Shown here: one piece after another, positions 7,637-15,877 of the stretch | Layout: every line of letters begins with the position of its first letter | Numbering within the stretch: position 1 is the stretch's first letter | Assembly (NCBI GenBank): GCA_002919265.1 | Contig: PKEY01000004.1 | Coordinates: forward strand, 1 to 62,799 | Source of the DNA: Hyphomicrobiaceae bacterium | GTDB lineage: Bacteria; Pseudomonadota; Alphaproteobacteria; Rhizobiales; Hyphomicrobiaceae | Length of the DNA stretch: 62,799 nt | Reading direction: 5' to 3' | Position numbers and translations under genes: made by a program | The notes under the pieces: generated by a model | Databases searched by the model: none | Told to the model about the DNA's origin: nothing | Seen by the model: only the letters and a program-made list of their open reading frames with translations

Positions 7637-8896
7637 CTACATCGGCAAACGCGCGATCTGGTACGAGAAGTAATTCTCGATGGCGGTGACGATCGAGTCC
7701 GCAACCTTGTCCCGCCAGTGCTCCGATTTCAGATTACGCGCATCCAGCGGATTCGTCACGTACGCAAGTTCGATTAGGACGGATGGGACCTTGGCCGTCT
7801 TCAGAACGCGGAAATTTGCTTCGCGGTCTGCGTTCCTCTGCATCGGCGTCGAAGCGCTCATGAACTCGATCACCTGGCGCGCAAACACGTTCGTGCGCTC
7901 TTTCGTGACAGCGACTTCCCGCTCGGCAAGATCGGCGAGGATGGCCTTCACGGCGCTCGTATCACCACCGAATTGCTCAGCAGCGCTTAGCTCCTTGCTC
8001 GTCAGCACTGCTTTCACAACTTCGGATTTGGCTGATCGCTGAAGCGCGGCGGCTGTGCTCTCTCTGAGCGTGTAGATCGTCGCGCCGCGGGCGTGGGAGC
8101 CTGCGTAGTCTGCATGCACGGCAATGAAGAGCGCCGCCTTGTTTCGTTCAGCGATTTCGCGCCGCTCATCCAGCGAAATGAAGACATCCTTGTCCCGAGT
8201 CATGACGACCCTGTAACGCCCAGTCGCCTCAAGCTTGTCGCGTAGCACTTTGCTGAAGGCGAGAACCGCGTTCTTCTCGACGATACCGTTCTTGACGGCA
8301 CCGGAGTCATGGCCGCCGTGGCCTGGATCGATCACAATAACTGGTTTGTAGGCGCGCGCCGCAAGTTCTTCGGGGCGCATCGCAGGTCGCGGCAGCGGCG
8401 GCTGCGCGGCGGCCAGCTTTTTCGATGAATTCGCCTGAGCCGGCTTTTCCAGCACCGCCGGTACAAGGTCCAAAACCAGCTGAGGACCGTTCGTGGTTTT
8501 CTGAATCTCTGAGCGTTTGACGATCACGGGTGCGCGCACTTCGATCACAATGCGCGCTTGTCCGGGAGCTGAAATCCCTCCGCGGAACGACTTCACGAGC
8601 CCTGTCGCGCTGTCATCAGGCGCTACGGGCAAGCGCATCTTCACGTCGGGCAGCGAGATCACGACGCGATTGGGATTGTTGAGCGAGAGGACGTCGAACT
8701 TGACCGGCTTCTCAATGCCCACAACGAAGCGGGTCGGCGCCAATTCGGGAACTGCGGGCTTCGTAGGCGCTGCGCTTGCAGCGAGCGATCCGAACAGCAG
8801 CGCAATTGCTGCAGTGAAGACCCAAACCAAACCAAGAGTAGCAGACCCAATTCTTAATAAGCTCGAGGCACAGGTCCGTACCCTACGGTTACTCAT
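7637..8896 (-). CDS. amiC: N-acetylmuramoyl-L-alanine amidase (AmiC type, AMIN + Amidase_3)
   Basis: A periplasmic zinc hydrolase that splits peptide stems from murein during daughter-cell separation. From the ATG at 8896 it has 419 residues: a long N-terminal signal or anchor sequence (hydrophobic ATLGLVWVFTAAIALLFG), an AMIN targeting domain (FDVLSLNNPNRVVISLPD), a Pro/Ala linker, and an Amidase_3 domain with zinc-site motifs DPGHGG, the Glu in VEKN and the His in VHAD, plus the catalytic Glu in VLIELAYVTN near the end. A start six codons upstream is also possible. It stands beside two RlpA-like murein genes. A CtrA-like sequence lies about 115 bases upstream. Confidence 0.92.
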   Translation of the reverse strand: MSNRRVRTCASSLLRIGSATLGLVWVFTAAIALLFGSLAASAAPTKPAVPELAPTRFVVGIEKPVKFDVLSLNNPNRVVISLPDVKMRLPVAPDDSATGLVKSFRGGISAPGQARIVIEVRAPVIVKRSEIQKTTNGPQLVLDLVPAVLEKPAQANSSKKLAAAQPPLPRPAMRPEELAARAYKPVIVIDPGHGGHDSGAVKNGIVEKNAVLAFSKVLRDKLEATGRYRVVMTRDKDVFISLDERREIAERNKAALFIAVHADYAGSHARGATIYTLRESTAAALQRSAKSEVVKAVLTSKELSAAEQFGGDTSAVKAILADLAEREVAVTKERTNVFARQVIEFMSASTPMQRNADREANFRVLKTAKVPSVLIELAYVTNPLDARNLKSEHWRDKVADSIVTAIENYFSYQIARLPM

Positions 8897-9008
8897 CGTA
8901 CGAGAACTCCACAACGCGCAACACGGACTAACTAACGCGGTGGCTCTTGATGCCCCGGAATCGTGGCTTTTTGCTGATCCACCGAAGGAAAGTTATGGAA
9001 TGATAAAC

Positions 9009-9024
9009 GTTAATAGTTCGTCAA
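9009..9024 (-). promoter_or_regulatory. CtrA-box-like sequence upstream of amiC
   Basis: On the minus strand the sequence is TTGA, seven bases, TTAA, then C. The CtrA consensus is TTAA-N7-TTAA with a following C, so there is one mismatch. It lies about 115 bases upstream of the amiC start in the transcribed direction. A chance match is quite possible in AT-richer intergenic DNA. Confidence 0.25.
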
Positions 9025-9129
9025 CGATCGTTTGATGCTGACGCGATTGCACCGGCGTATTGCCGGAAAGTGAGCGAGATTGAAACAGTTATGGAGATAG
9101 GTTGAGGCTGAATGTAGGCTCTGTGCGGC

Positions 9130-9633
9130 TCACTGGTTGAGGGCGCTCGCAGCTTCCGGCCCGCTTAACACTTCGAGGCGCACAGCCGTCAGACCACGGC
9201 GGGTCATGCCGAGCGCTTCCGCGGCGGCTTCTGAAAGATCGATAACGCGGCCGGGTACGAACGGGCCGCGATCATTGATCCGTACGACAACGCTCTTGCC
9301 GCTGTCGCGCTCTGTGACACGCACAATCGAGTTGAACGGCAGGGTGGGATGCGCGGCCGTCATCGCGCGCTTGTCGAACGTTTCCCCGGAAGCGGTTTTC
9401 ACCCCCTGCCAATAGTAAGAGGCGATGCCTTCGAGCTTATGCTCGCGGCCGTGGCCAGATCCCTTGTTAAGTTTGCCCGCGGACCTGGAGGTACTTTCAG
9501 CGGGAAAAACGGACGTCTTCCAGCCGATGGTTAGCGAGTCTGATGCTGCGGCTTCGCTGGCCTCCGAGCTGGCCGGCTGGACCAAGACCGCTACACCCGT
9601 CGCAGCTGCGATGAAAAGCTGTATCGGCTTCAT
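9130..9633 (-). CDS. RlpA-like septal ring lytic transglycosylase family protein (copy 1)
   Basis: A secreted double-psi beta-barrel protein of the RlpA family, whose members act on peptide-stripped glycan strands at the septum. From the ATG at 9633 it has 167 residues with a signal peptide at 1-27 ([20 protein letters not shown]). The core is [25 protein letters not shown], the catalytic-site segment INDRGPF, and [16 protein letters not shown]. There is no C-terminal SPOR domain, so it lacks the usual septal murein-binding module. A second, weaker start 13 codons upstream is open. It lies 117 bases downstream of the second RlpA-like gene, in the same direction. Confidence 0.88.
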   Translation of the reverse strand: MKPIQLFIAAATGVAVLVQPASSEASEAAASDSLTIGWKTSVFPAESTSRSAGKLNKGSGHGREHKLEGIASYYWQGVKTASGETFDKRAMTAAHPTLPFNSIVRVTERDSGKSVVVRINDRGPFVPGRVIDLSEAAAEALGMTRRGLTAVRLEVLSGPEAASALNQ

Positions 9634-9750
9634 CTCGCTATTTCGGCTTGTACGCGCTGCGGACTGCAGCACTTGAGAATGCGTAGCGGTCTATGTGGCT
9701 GGGAAAGCGGCAAGATTTGGCCGCTTCCCACATTTTTTCTCGGTTGTGGC

Positions 9751-10389
9751 TTATCTGCCAACGACCTCGACAACGACGGGCACGACGCCGGCCTTCTTCA
9801 TCCCAATGGCGCCTGCCGCAGCGGCTGACAGGTCGATGATCCGGCCACCGACGTAGGGGCCACGATCGTTGATGGTCACTTCGACGGACTTGCCGTTCCG
9901 CTTGTTGGTGACGCGAACACGCGTACCGAACGGCAGCGTTTTGTGGGCAGCGGTCATCGCTCTGGGATTGAACCAACCGCCAGATGCAACACGCTGGGGC
10001 TGCCAGTAGTAGGACGCTAGACCGGTCTGTGTCGTACCGACCGGAACCGACTTCGCGGTGCGCGTTCTTTTCCGACTGACAACCTTCGTCTTCCGACCAG
10101 AGTGCGTGCTATTCGACGTAATCCGGCGCGAGCGATAAGCATACACGGCTTTTTTGTGCTTCGCTTTGTACGCGCGGTGTGATTTTTTCTTGCCGACCTT
10201 CCGCGCCTTGTAGCCTGATGATGCGTCGTCAGACGACGGGTGAGCTGCTGCAGCTCTGCTCGTTTGGCTTGTGGAAACCTTTATGACTCCGGCGGAGTCG
10301 ATCTTCTCGCCCATGGGCGCCACGGCCTGAGCTTGAGAGGTGAACACTACAACTCCCAGTGCCCAGATCAACGTGAGCATCCGATACAT
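9751..10389 (-). CDS. RlpA-like septal ring lytic transglycosylase family protein (copy 2)
   Basis: The second double-psi barrel protein, 212 residues from the ATG at 10389, which has a GGAGGT ribosome site five bases upstream. It has a signal peptide (MLTLIWALGVVVFTSQAQA), then about 80 residues very rich in Lys, Arg, Ser and Tyr (KSHRAYKAKHKKA), then the RlpA core: ASYYWQPQRVASGG, AMTAAHKTLPFG, INDRGPYVGGRIIDLS. The strongly basic linker could bind anionic wall or membrane polymers; this is an inference from charge. SPOR is absent. The two copies share the core but differ in the linkers, so the duplication is old. Confidence 0.9.
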   Translation of the reverse strand: MYRMLTLIWALGVVVFTSQAQAVAPMGEKIDSAGVIKVSTSQTSRAAAAHPSSDDASSGYKARKVGKKKSHRAYKAKHKKAVYAYRSRRITSNSTHSGRKTKVVSRKRTRTAKSVPVGTTQTGLASYYWQPQRVASGGWFNPRAMTAAHKTLPFGTRVRVTNKRNGKSVEVTINDRGPYVGGRIIDLSAAAAGAIGMKKAGVVPVVVEVVGR

Positions 10390-10776
10390 GAGACCTCCAT
10401 ACGCAATTTTCGGATTGCCTTGGCGGGGCAATAACAAAACCTCCTTTGATCCATCGCGGGGCGTGGCCCGCAGTTAAACCTCCCTCTGACAAGAGCTCCT
10501 TATCCGCAGAGCTCACCGTCAGTCGGCTTCAAGTCCGCCAAAGCGCAAAAGCCAGGAACCCCCTGCAATCGAGGAGAGCAAACGATGCCCCCAGGTTCTG
10601 GCGGCCGGGAGAACAACACCGGATGAGTTCCGCCGTCAACTCAAAAATTTTCACACTGTTTTTCAGTGGCGCAAGTATAGGCTGATGATCCTGGTGCGGA
10701 TCGTGGCGAGAAAATGAATGCAACTTGAAAAAATGACGCAAGTATGAGCTTTGCGCCACGATCGTTTTGTTAGGAA
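10390..10776. other. 387-base intergenic region with clustered short repeats
   Basis: No plausible gene is seen. An inverted repeat gatcgtggcg/cgccacgatc pairs 10699-10708 with 10754-10763, ending 13 bases after the chpT stop, so it may form a long-looped transcript end for that gene. The octamer gcaagtat occurs at 10671 and 10738, and ggcgcaa (10668) is mirrored by ttgcgcc (10751). The left part carries the promoter of the second rlpA-like gene. Confidence 0.4.
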
Positions 10777-11439
10777 TTACTTGCGCGAAGATGGTTTTGG
10801 CCGGGCAACCAAAACGATCATTTGGCCTTCATTTCTGATGTCCAGAAGCATTCCTGCGGCCTCTGCCAATCTCCAGGTGTAATAGGCCTGGATTGTCATC
10901 GCATCGAGCCTGGGCATCGGCCCACCGCGGATGAAATCGGCCAGATGCAGTGGTTCCCTCGCACCTGCACCGCGACAAACGATCACGAAAGCTTGCGGTG
11001 CATCCAGCGCGCCCAGCATCGACACTTCAATATCACCGCCCCTCGGAAGCGCCGTCACGGCGCTAGCGATCAGGTTCAACAGCAACTTGACCTGATCTTT
11101 GGCCATCTGCCCGGCAGGCAGATTCCAAATCAGCCGATGTTTACCCTTGCCAATAAAGCCACGCGAAATTTGCTCAGCCGTCCCAAGATCAATGACAGAG
11201 CCGGCTGACCCCGCGGCACCAAATGCAAATCGCGCGAACTGCAAGCGGGCGGAGGCCTGTTCCGTCACATTACGGATGACCTCGAGCGCATAGGACTGCG
11301 CTTCGACGTTGTCATCCTCGTCCAGGATCTCCAGGCCGTTGTAGATCGCTCCCACGGGCCCAATCACGTCGTGGCAGATTTTGCTGGAGATCAGAGCTGC
11401 GAGTTCGAGATCCGTCGGGTGCGACTGCTGGCTCATCAA
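10777..11439 (-). CDS. chpT: Histidine phosphotransferase ChpT
   Basis: A cytoplasmic 220-residue phosphotransferase passing phosphate from the kinase CckA to the response regulators CtrA and CpdR, which set the alphaproteobacterial cell cycle. The N-terminal helix carries the phosphorylated His in SSKICHDVIGPVGAI (His23), followed by GLEIL and a second helix of the dimerising hairpin. The C-terminal half is a degenerate ATPase-like fold (LLNLIASAVTALPRGG) without an ATP-binding G box, as expected for this family. It is a single gene reading away from cysQ. No CtrA box was noticed in its 221-base upstream gap. Confidence 0.88.
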   Translation of the reverse strand: MMSQQSHPTDLELAALISSKICHDVIGPVGAIYNGLEILDEDDNVEAQSYALEVIRNVTEQASARLQFARFAFGAAGSAGSVIDLGTAEQISRGFIGKGKHRLIWNLPAGQMAKDQVKLLLNLIASAVTALPRGGDIEVSMLGALDAPQAFVIVCRGAGAREPLHLADFIRGGPMPRLDAMTIQAYYTWRLAEAAGMLLDIRNEGQMIVLVARPKPSSRK

Positions 11440-11660
11440 GGCCCCCCATATAGAGACATTGGCAACAGCCCATGCGCGAAAGCGCCCACGCGGACCGACC
11501 TATGCTTGCATAAATGTGTTCATGCGTTGATACCTGCGTCGCCGCATCGTTGCCAAGATCGGATCTTCAGGAAAGTTCTGCCGCGGGCATATCCAAGGTA
11601 TGGGAGGGCGCTTGCGTCAGGGATTTTGCATGAGCGGTCAGACATTTATTATGGACGTGC

Positions 11661-12488
11661 ATGGATTTCGACCACACGAAGCTGGCGGATAGGCTTCTCC
11701 CTGCAGCCATTGCGGCAGGGGCTGCGATTTTGCGCCATAGACGAGTTGGATTCGCTGTCGAATCGAAGGCTGATCGGAGTCCTGTGACAGCGGCTGACCG
11801 TGAAGCTGAAGAGATCATCCTGGAGGCATTGCAGCGTGCCGCGCCGGGTGTTCCGGTCGTCGCCGAAGAAGCTATGAGTCGGGGCGACCGCCCCGCAATT
11901 GGTAGTACTTTCTTTCTCGTTGATGCTCTCGACGGCACGCGCGAGTTTGTCGCCGGCGGCGCTGAATTCACCGTCAACATTGCGCTCGTTGTCGACCGAA
12001 CGCCGCAATTCGGTATCGTCTATGCCCCCGCGCTCTCGCAGCTCTACTTTACGCTTGGCGCCGATAGTGCTGCCTCACTCTCGATACCGCCGGACGTGGA
12101 GCCAACGTCTGTCTTCAAAGCGAATGCCACGCATTTGCACACGCGCGAGCCGGACCCTGAGCGGCTCGTTTCAGTGAACAGCCGCTCTCACCGGACGGCT
12201 GAGGACGATCGGTTCCAGGTTGACCCGCGAATTGCAAGCACTCGGACGATCGGATCTTCGCTCAAATTTTGCCTCGTCGCCAAGGGCGAAGCGGACATTT
12301 ACCCGCGCTTCGGAGCGACGAACGAATGGGATACGGCAGCGGGCCATGCCATTGTTCTGGCTGCGGGAGGTCTGGTGACGACCTTCGAAAAGGAGCCGCT
12401 TCTCTACGGCAAGGCTGACGCCAACTTCGTCAATCCGCCCTTCGTTGCTTGGGCACGACCCAGCCTGGCAGAGACGTTCCGTCTGTAA
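11661..12488 (+). CDS. cysQ: 3'(2'),5'-bisphosphate nucleotidase CysQ (inositol monophosphatase superfamily)
   Basis: A 275-residue, metal-dependent phosphatase that removes the 3'-phosphate from PAP/PAPS formed in sulfate assimilation. The superfamily metal site is visible: VVAEEA with the Glu ligand near residue 73, DALDGTREF with its two Asp ligands near 92-100, and EWDTAAGHAIVLAAGG with the third Asp near 227. The TREF form after DALDGT is typical of CysQ rather than of inositol monophosphatase (which has DGT.NF). No other sulfur genes are nearby. Confidence 0.88.
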   Translation: MDFDHTKLADRLLPAAIAAGAAILRHRRVGFAVESKADRSPVTAADREAEEIILEALQRAAPGVPVVAEEAMSRGDRPAIGSTFFLVDALDGTREFVAGGAEFTVNIALVVDRTPQFGIVYAPALSQLYFTLGADSAASLSIPPDVEPTSVFKANATHLHTREPDPERLVSVNSRSHRTAEDDRFQVDPRIASTRTIGSSLKFCLVAKGEADIYPRFGATNEWDTAAGHAIVLAAGGLVTTFEKEPLLYGKADANFVNPPFVAWARPSLAETFRL

Positions 12489-12572
12489 TCGGAGCAGACA
12501 GCCACACTTTAGTAACAGTTTTTGGGGAATGTGTGACACGTACCATTCTCCGCCACAGCCGCGGCTGGAGTC

Positions 12573-13598
12573 ATGATGGGTCAGGCTATGCTCGGATTGC
12601 GCTCGAAATATCGGCGAGCCAGCGCTTTTGCCGTGTCGGTCGTATTGGCCTCGGTCCTGGCTGGGACCAGCATCGGTAATGCTCAAGCGCCCCTGCCGTG
12701 GGACAGCCCGTCACAATCCAATTATTCGGACTACCAGCGGCCTCGTGACGATGCCTATCGTCCGAACAGGCATGACGACGTTTATCGGCCAGGATCGCGA
12801 GACGACGCTTATCGCCCGAATGCTCGCGACGATGCTTATCGTCCCCAGCAATATGGCGCCTACGATGGCGGTTCGGGCAGCTATTCGCAGCAAGGCGGCG
12901 GGTACAGGGACGACGCCTACAGGCCTTATGATCGCGGCGACACCTACGTTCCGCCCCCTCCAGGCTCCTCCCAGGCTTATCGTAACGATGACCCGGGTTA
13001 TACGCCGTACTCGGGTTCGGGTCCGGGCGAACCTTTTGGGCGCGACTACGGCCCGCCTTCGGGAAGAGGCTACGAGCCGCCCCCGGCCGACGATCCGTAC
13101 GACCGGTACGATAACCGCACCTACTCCCGTAGCGAGATCCTTGAGGCGGGCCACGCCTTCTTCGGCTCGGTTAGCAGGGGCCTCGCAAGCGTTGTTGAAT
13201 ATGCCTTCCAGAAGGCTGGGCGGCCGAATGGCTACATCTTGGGCGAGGATGCCGGTGGCGCTTTCATCGCCGGCCTAAGGTATGGGGAAGGTACGCTCTA
13301 TACCAAGGATGCCGGCCGCCATAAGGTCTATTGGCAAGGTCCGTCGATCGGATACGACTTCGGTGGCGAAGGATCCAAGACGATGGTCCTCGTCTACAAC
13401 TTGCGGCATCCGCATGAAATCTATAATCGCTTTGCGGGTGTCCAGGGCTCGGCCTACATTGTCGGTGGCGTCAGCATCCAGTTCCAGAAGCATGGCGACG
13501 TGGTGCTTGCGCCTATTCGTTCAGGAGTAGGCCTAAGGCTAGGTGCCAACGTCGGTTATTTGAAGTATACCCGTACTCCAACGTGGAATCCCTTTTAA
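12573..13598 (+). CDS. eipA: DUF1134 / EipA-family envelope protein with N-terminal RDDAYRP repeats
   Basis: A 341-residue exported protein. Residues 13-38 form a signal peptide ending at AQA. Residues 45-180 are low-complexity (Asp, Tyr, Arg, Pro, Gly) with six copies of a seven-residue motif, RDDAYRP or close variants, at about 58, 67, 76, 85, 112 and 121. The C-terminal 155 residues are the conserved DUF1134 domain (ILEAGHAFFGSVSRGLA, GPSIGYDFGGEG, VGGVSIQFQ, LGANVGYLKYT). In Brucella the DUF1134 protein EipA is a periplasmic beta-barrel needed for envelope integrity. The repeat region appears to be a lineage addition. An ATG five codons downstream could also be the start. Confidence 0.85.
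   Translation: MMGQAMLGLRSKYRRASAFAVSVVLASVLAGTSIGNAQAPLPWDSPSQSNYSDYQRPRDDAYRPNRHDDVYRPGSRDDAYRPNARDDAYRPQQYGAYDGGSGSYSQQGGGYRDDAYRPYDRGDTYVPPPPGSSQAYRNDDPGYTPYSGSGPGEPFGRDYGPPSGRGYEPPPADDPYDRYDNRTYSRSEILEAGHAFFGSVSRGLASVVEYAFQKAGRPNGYILGEDAGGAFIAGLRYGEGTLYTKDAGRHKVYWQGPSIGYDFGGEGSKTMVLVYNLRHPHEIYNRFAGVQGSAYIVGGVSIQFQKHGDVVLAPIRSGVGLRLGANVGYLKYTRTPTWNPF
12744..12845 (+). repeat. 27-bp in-frame tandem repeats in eipA
   Basis: Four consecutive units, each encoding (R/H)DD(A/V)YRP plus two variable residues, lie at a nine-codon period. Related units follow near 12906 and 12933. The DNA units differ at several positions, so the array is not freshly expanded, but it remains a candidate for copy-number variation between strains. 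Confidence 0.7.
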
Positions 13599-13732
13599 AA
13601 GTGAACATGCTCCCCTGCAGCAGGGAAGGGATCGGAGGCCGTAGCACTGCGTTGTAGTTTGGGTGGGTGTGGCGCCAGCGATTGGGGCCAGCCCGGTGAT
13701 TTGCGATAAGGATTGCGTCCGGGGATGTCTCA

Positions 13733-15232
13733 GTGATCACGATCGAGTCAGCAATGCTCGTGGCGCTGGGCTTCCTGCTGGCCACGCTCATCGCTCTGTT
13801 GCTGGCGCCAGCCTATCGGGCGCGCGCCATGCGTCTCACCTACAAGCAAATCCGGCGAACCCTCCCGCTGACGGACGATGAGCTCATCGTCGAACGAGAT
13901 CGGCTGAGAGCGCACTATGCCGTGCGCATTCATGATCTCGAAACCAAGTTGGAAAAAGCCCGTCTTTCGGCCGCCCGACAGCAGGTCGAGGTTAATCGGC
14001 GCGATGCAACCATAAGGAAACTCGAGTCTGAAATCGCGGAGCTGCGCGCCGAGCTGGAACAGAATGTGAATGCGCGCCGTGTGCTCGAGCAGACGGTGAT
14101 GGACCGATTGCCGGCTGTCGAGCAGAAGCTGGCCGAGACCCGCAGCCTCCTGGAACAGCGCGACCGCGAGCTGGCCGCCATAACGAAAGACACCAGCAAG
14201 ACGGTCCGTGCGCTGGACGAGGTTATGCAGATCAACGCCCAGCAGCGGGCCGAGATCGAGCGGCTCAACGGCATCATCGCAACGCACGGCATGCGAACGC
14301 GCAGCCCAACACGTGAGGGCCGCTTTGAGAGCGAGGTTGCGCTGAGGTCGGAGCTTGAGGCATTGCGGGCCAAGACGCGGGAGCAGGAGTCGCTGATCTC
14401 GCGGCTTCAGCTTCTCGTCACTGCACCCTCCAAGTCCAAGCTCGAACAGGTCAACGGCTCGACTGTGGGCGAGGAATCCGAGAAGGAGCTCGAGCGCGCC
14501 CGGCGTGATCTTGCGGAGGCCGAACTGGCTCTCAAGTCAGCGAATGATCAGACGGCCATCGAAATCGTATCGGACGAGACGCTCAGGGCACGGCTGCAAT
14601 CGCTCGAAAGGCTCACCTCGGAGCAAGCTTCCAAGATCAAGCAACTGGAAGCGGCTCTCGCTGTTTACGAAAAGGGTAGCGGCGAGGGTGGCTTGCTCCG
14701 CATGGACAACAAGCTCGCTATGAAGGCGCGCTTGGCTTCGCTCCAGGCGGAGACGGAAGATCAGAAGGCCACGATCGAAAAGCTGCGCGCCGAGCTGGCC
14801 GCAGCCAACGAACGGCTCGCGTTCCAGGCGACTCAGTTCAGGGATGAGCTACGGCGCCTGCGCCAGGGCGACCTGCCGGCTCCCAAGGATAGTCAGCCGG
14901 CTAAGGATAATGAGAAGGCCTCTGCGCGGCGCTCGCTTGCCGACCGCATCAAGGAAGCCAATCCAGCGTTGGCCGCGGCGCTCAGAACCAGCCCGCGCCC
15001 GTCCCAGAAGGTCAGGTCTGAGGAAGGGTCAGGGAAATCTGGTGGAGCAGCGGGTTCTCATCCCGCCTCAGTTGATCATGTCGAAGGGGCGAACGGCGCG
15101 AGCCATTCCGTCGCGAGTGCCGAAAAGGAAGCCGAGCTACAACCAAAAGCTTCAGAACGCGTCGACGGTGCTGATGGCGCGCAGCAATCAGAGCGGTTGC
15201 TGGATCGGATTGCAGGCCTCGGCAAGTCCTAG
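13733..15232 (+). CDS. Membrane-anchored coiled-coil protein of unknown function
   Basis: A 499-residue protein beginning at a GTG with GGGGA upstream. Residues 6-30 are a membrane anchor (MLVALGFLLATLIALLLAP). Residues 60-390 are almost continuous heptad-type coiled coil, rich in Glu, Arg, Leu and Ala with few breaks. The final 110 residues are hydrophilic and disordered-looking, ending in LLDRIAGLGKS. No enzymatic motif is visible. The architecture resembles RmuC-like or divisome scaffold proteins but lacks a nuclease domain. It follows eipA at 134 bases in the same direction, within the envelope region; a structural role there is inference only. Confidence 0.75.
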   Translation: MITIESAMLVALGFLLATLIALLLAPAYRARAMRLTYKQIRRTLPLTDDELIVERDRLRAHYAVRIHDLETKLEKARLSAARQQVEVNRRDATIRKLESEIAELRAELEQNVNARRVLEQTVMDRLPAVEQKLAETRSLLEQRDRELAAITKDTSKTVRALDEVMQINAQQRAEIERLNGIIATHGMRTRSPTREGRFESEVALRSELEALRAKTREQESLISRLQLLVTAPSKSKLEQVNGSTVGEESEKELERARRDLAEAELALKSANDQTAIEIVSDETLRARLQSLERLTSEQASKIKQLEAALAVYEKGSGEGGLLRMDNKLAMKARLASLQAETEDQKATIEKLRAELAAANERLAFQATQFRDELRRLRQGDLPAPKDSQPAKDNEKASARRSLADRIKEANPALAAALRTSPRPSQKVRSEEGSGKSGGAAGSHPASVDHVEGANGASHSVASAEKEAELQPKASERVDGADGAQQSERLLDRIAGLGKS

Positions 15233-15236
15233 TTTG

Positions 15237-15258
15237 AAACCAGTATTCCACTGGTTTT
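15237..15258 (+). terminator. Short hairpin after the coiled-coil gene
   Basis: Arms aaaccagt (15237-15244) and actggttt (15250-15257) enclose a five-base loop directly after the stop codon, with a short run of T in and after the right arm. This is a weak intrinsic-terminator candidate. Confidence 0.4.
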
Positions 15259-15389
15259 CACCGTGTTGTCCTCTCGGAAGAATTCGCGCTTTGCGTGTGC
15301 TGCTTTGACGGTTAGAAAGGAAGCAGGGCAGCGGAGCCGGTAGCTTCGTATGTCCAAGGCCTAATTCTGACGAGATCAAAGCAAGAGCC

Positions 15390-15767
15390 TTGCGCGTCAA
15401 ATCCTCTCACTCCCCACGTCCGTACTCCCATAGCTCAACGCGGCCTGGGTCATTGGCCAGACCAGGCCAGACAAATGGCGAACCCATCGTCTTACACCCC
15501 GTCGCTGACGGATCGGGCCACTTATCGCGGCGACCTCCACCCTTGCCAAGAGAGCCGAGGCTGCGTGCGAATGGAAGCCAGCCGACAGCGCTCGTTCCGG
15601 TGCACCCCTCGGCGCTCGAAGTGCACGATGCGGTCCGGCTTACCCGTGTCGACATGGTGCCTGAGTGGGTGCCGGTTCAGACGCGTGGCTCAGCAATTTC
15701 CGGGTTTCTGTTCGGGTTCACTGCGGCCATCGCGTTAGGGGCGTGGCTCTACGTGCTACTGTCCTGA
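15390..15767 (+). CDS. Possible small tail-anchored membrane protein
   Basis: An open frame of 125 codons starting at a TTG. The N-terminal 60 residues are Ser/Pro/Arg-rich and may not be translated. The C-terminal 65 look protein-like, with an amphipathic part (VHDAVRLTRVDMVPEWVP) and a terminal hydrophobic segment of about 22 residues (SGFLFGFTAAIALGAWLYVL). Only two residues follow the hydrophobic end, so it would be a tail-anchored protein. A later GTG is a possible true start. No family recognised. Confidence 0.4.
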   Translation: MRVKSSHSPRPYSHSSTRPGSLARPGQTNGEPIVLHPVADGSGHLSRRPPPLPREPRLRANGSQPTALVPVHPSALEVHDAVRLTRVDMVPEWVPVQTRGSAISGFLFGFTAAIALGAWLYVLLS

Positions 15768-15877
15768 CTTTCCTTCGCACTCCCGCGTGCCGCATACCAC
15801 ACCCAGTCGGTGAACGGCTTCCCCACCACGCGGGTGTTGTGCAATATGCTTCGCGTTCATGCACTTAGGGGAGCGCT

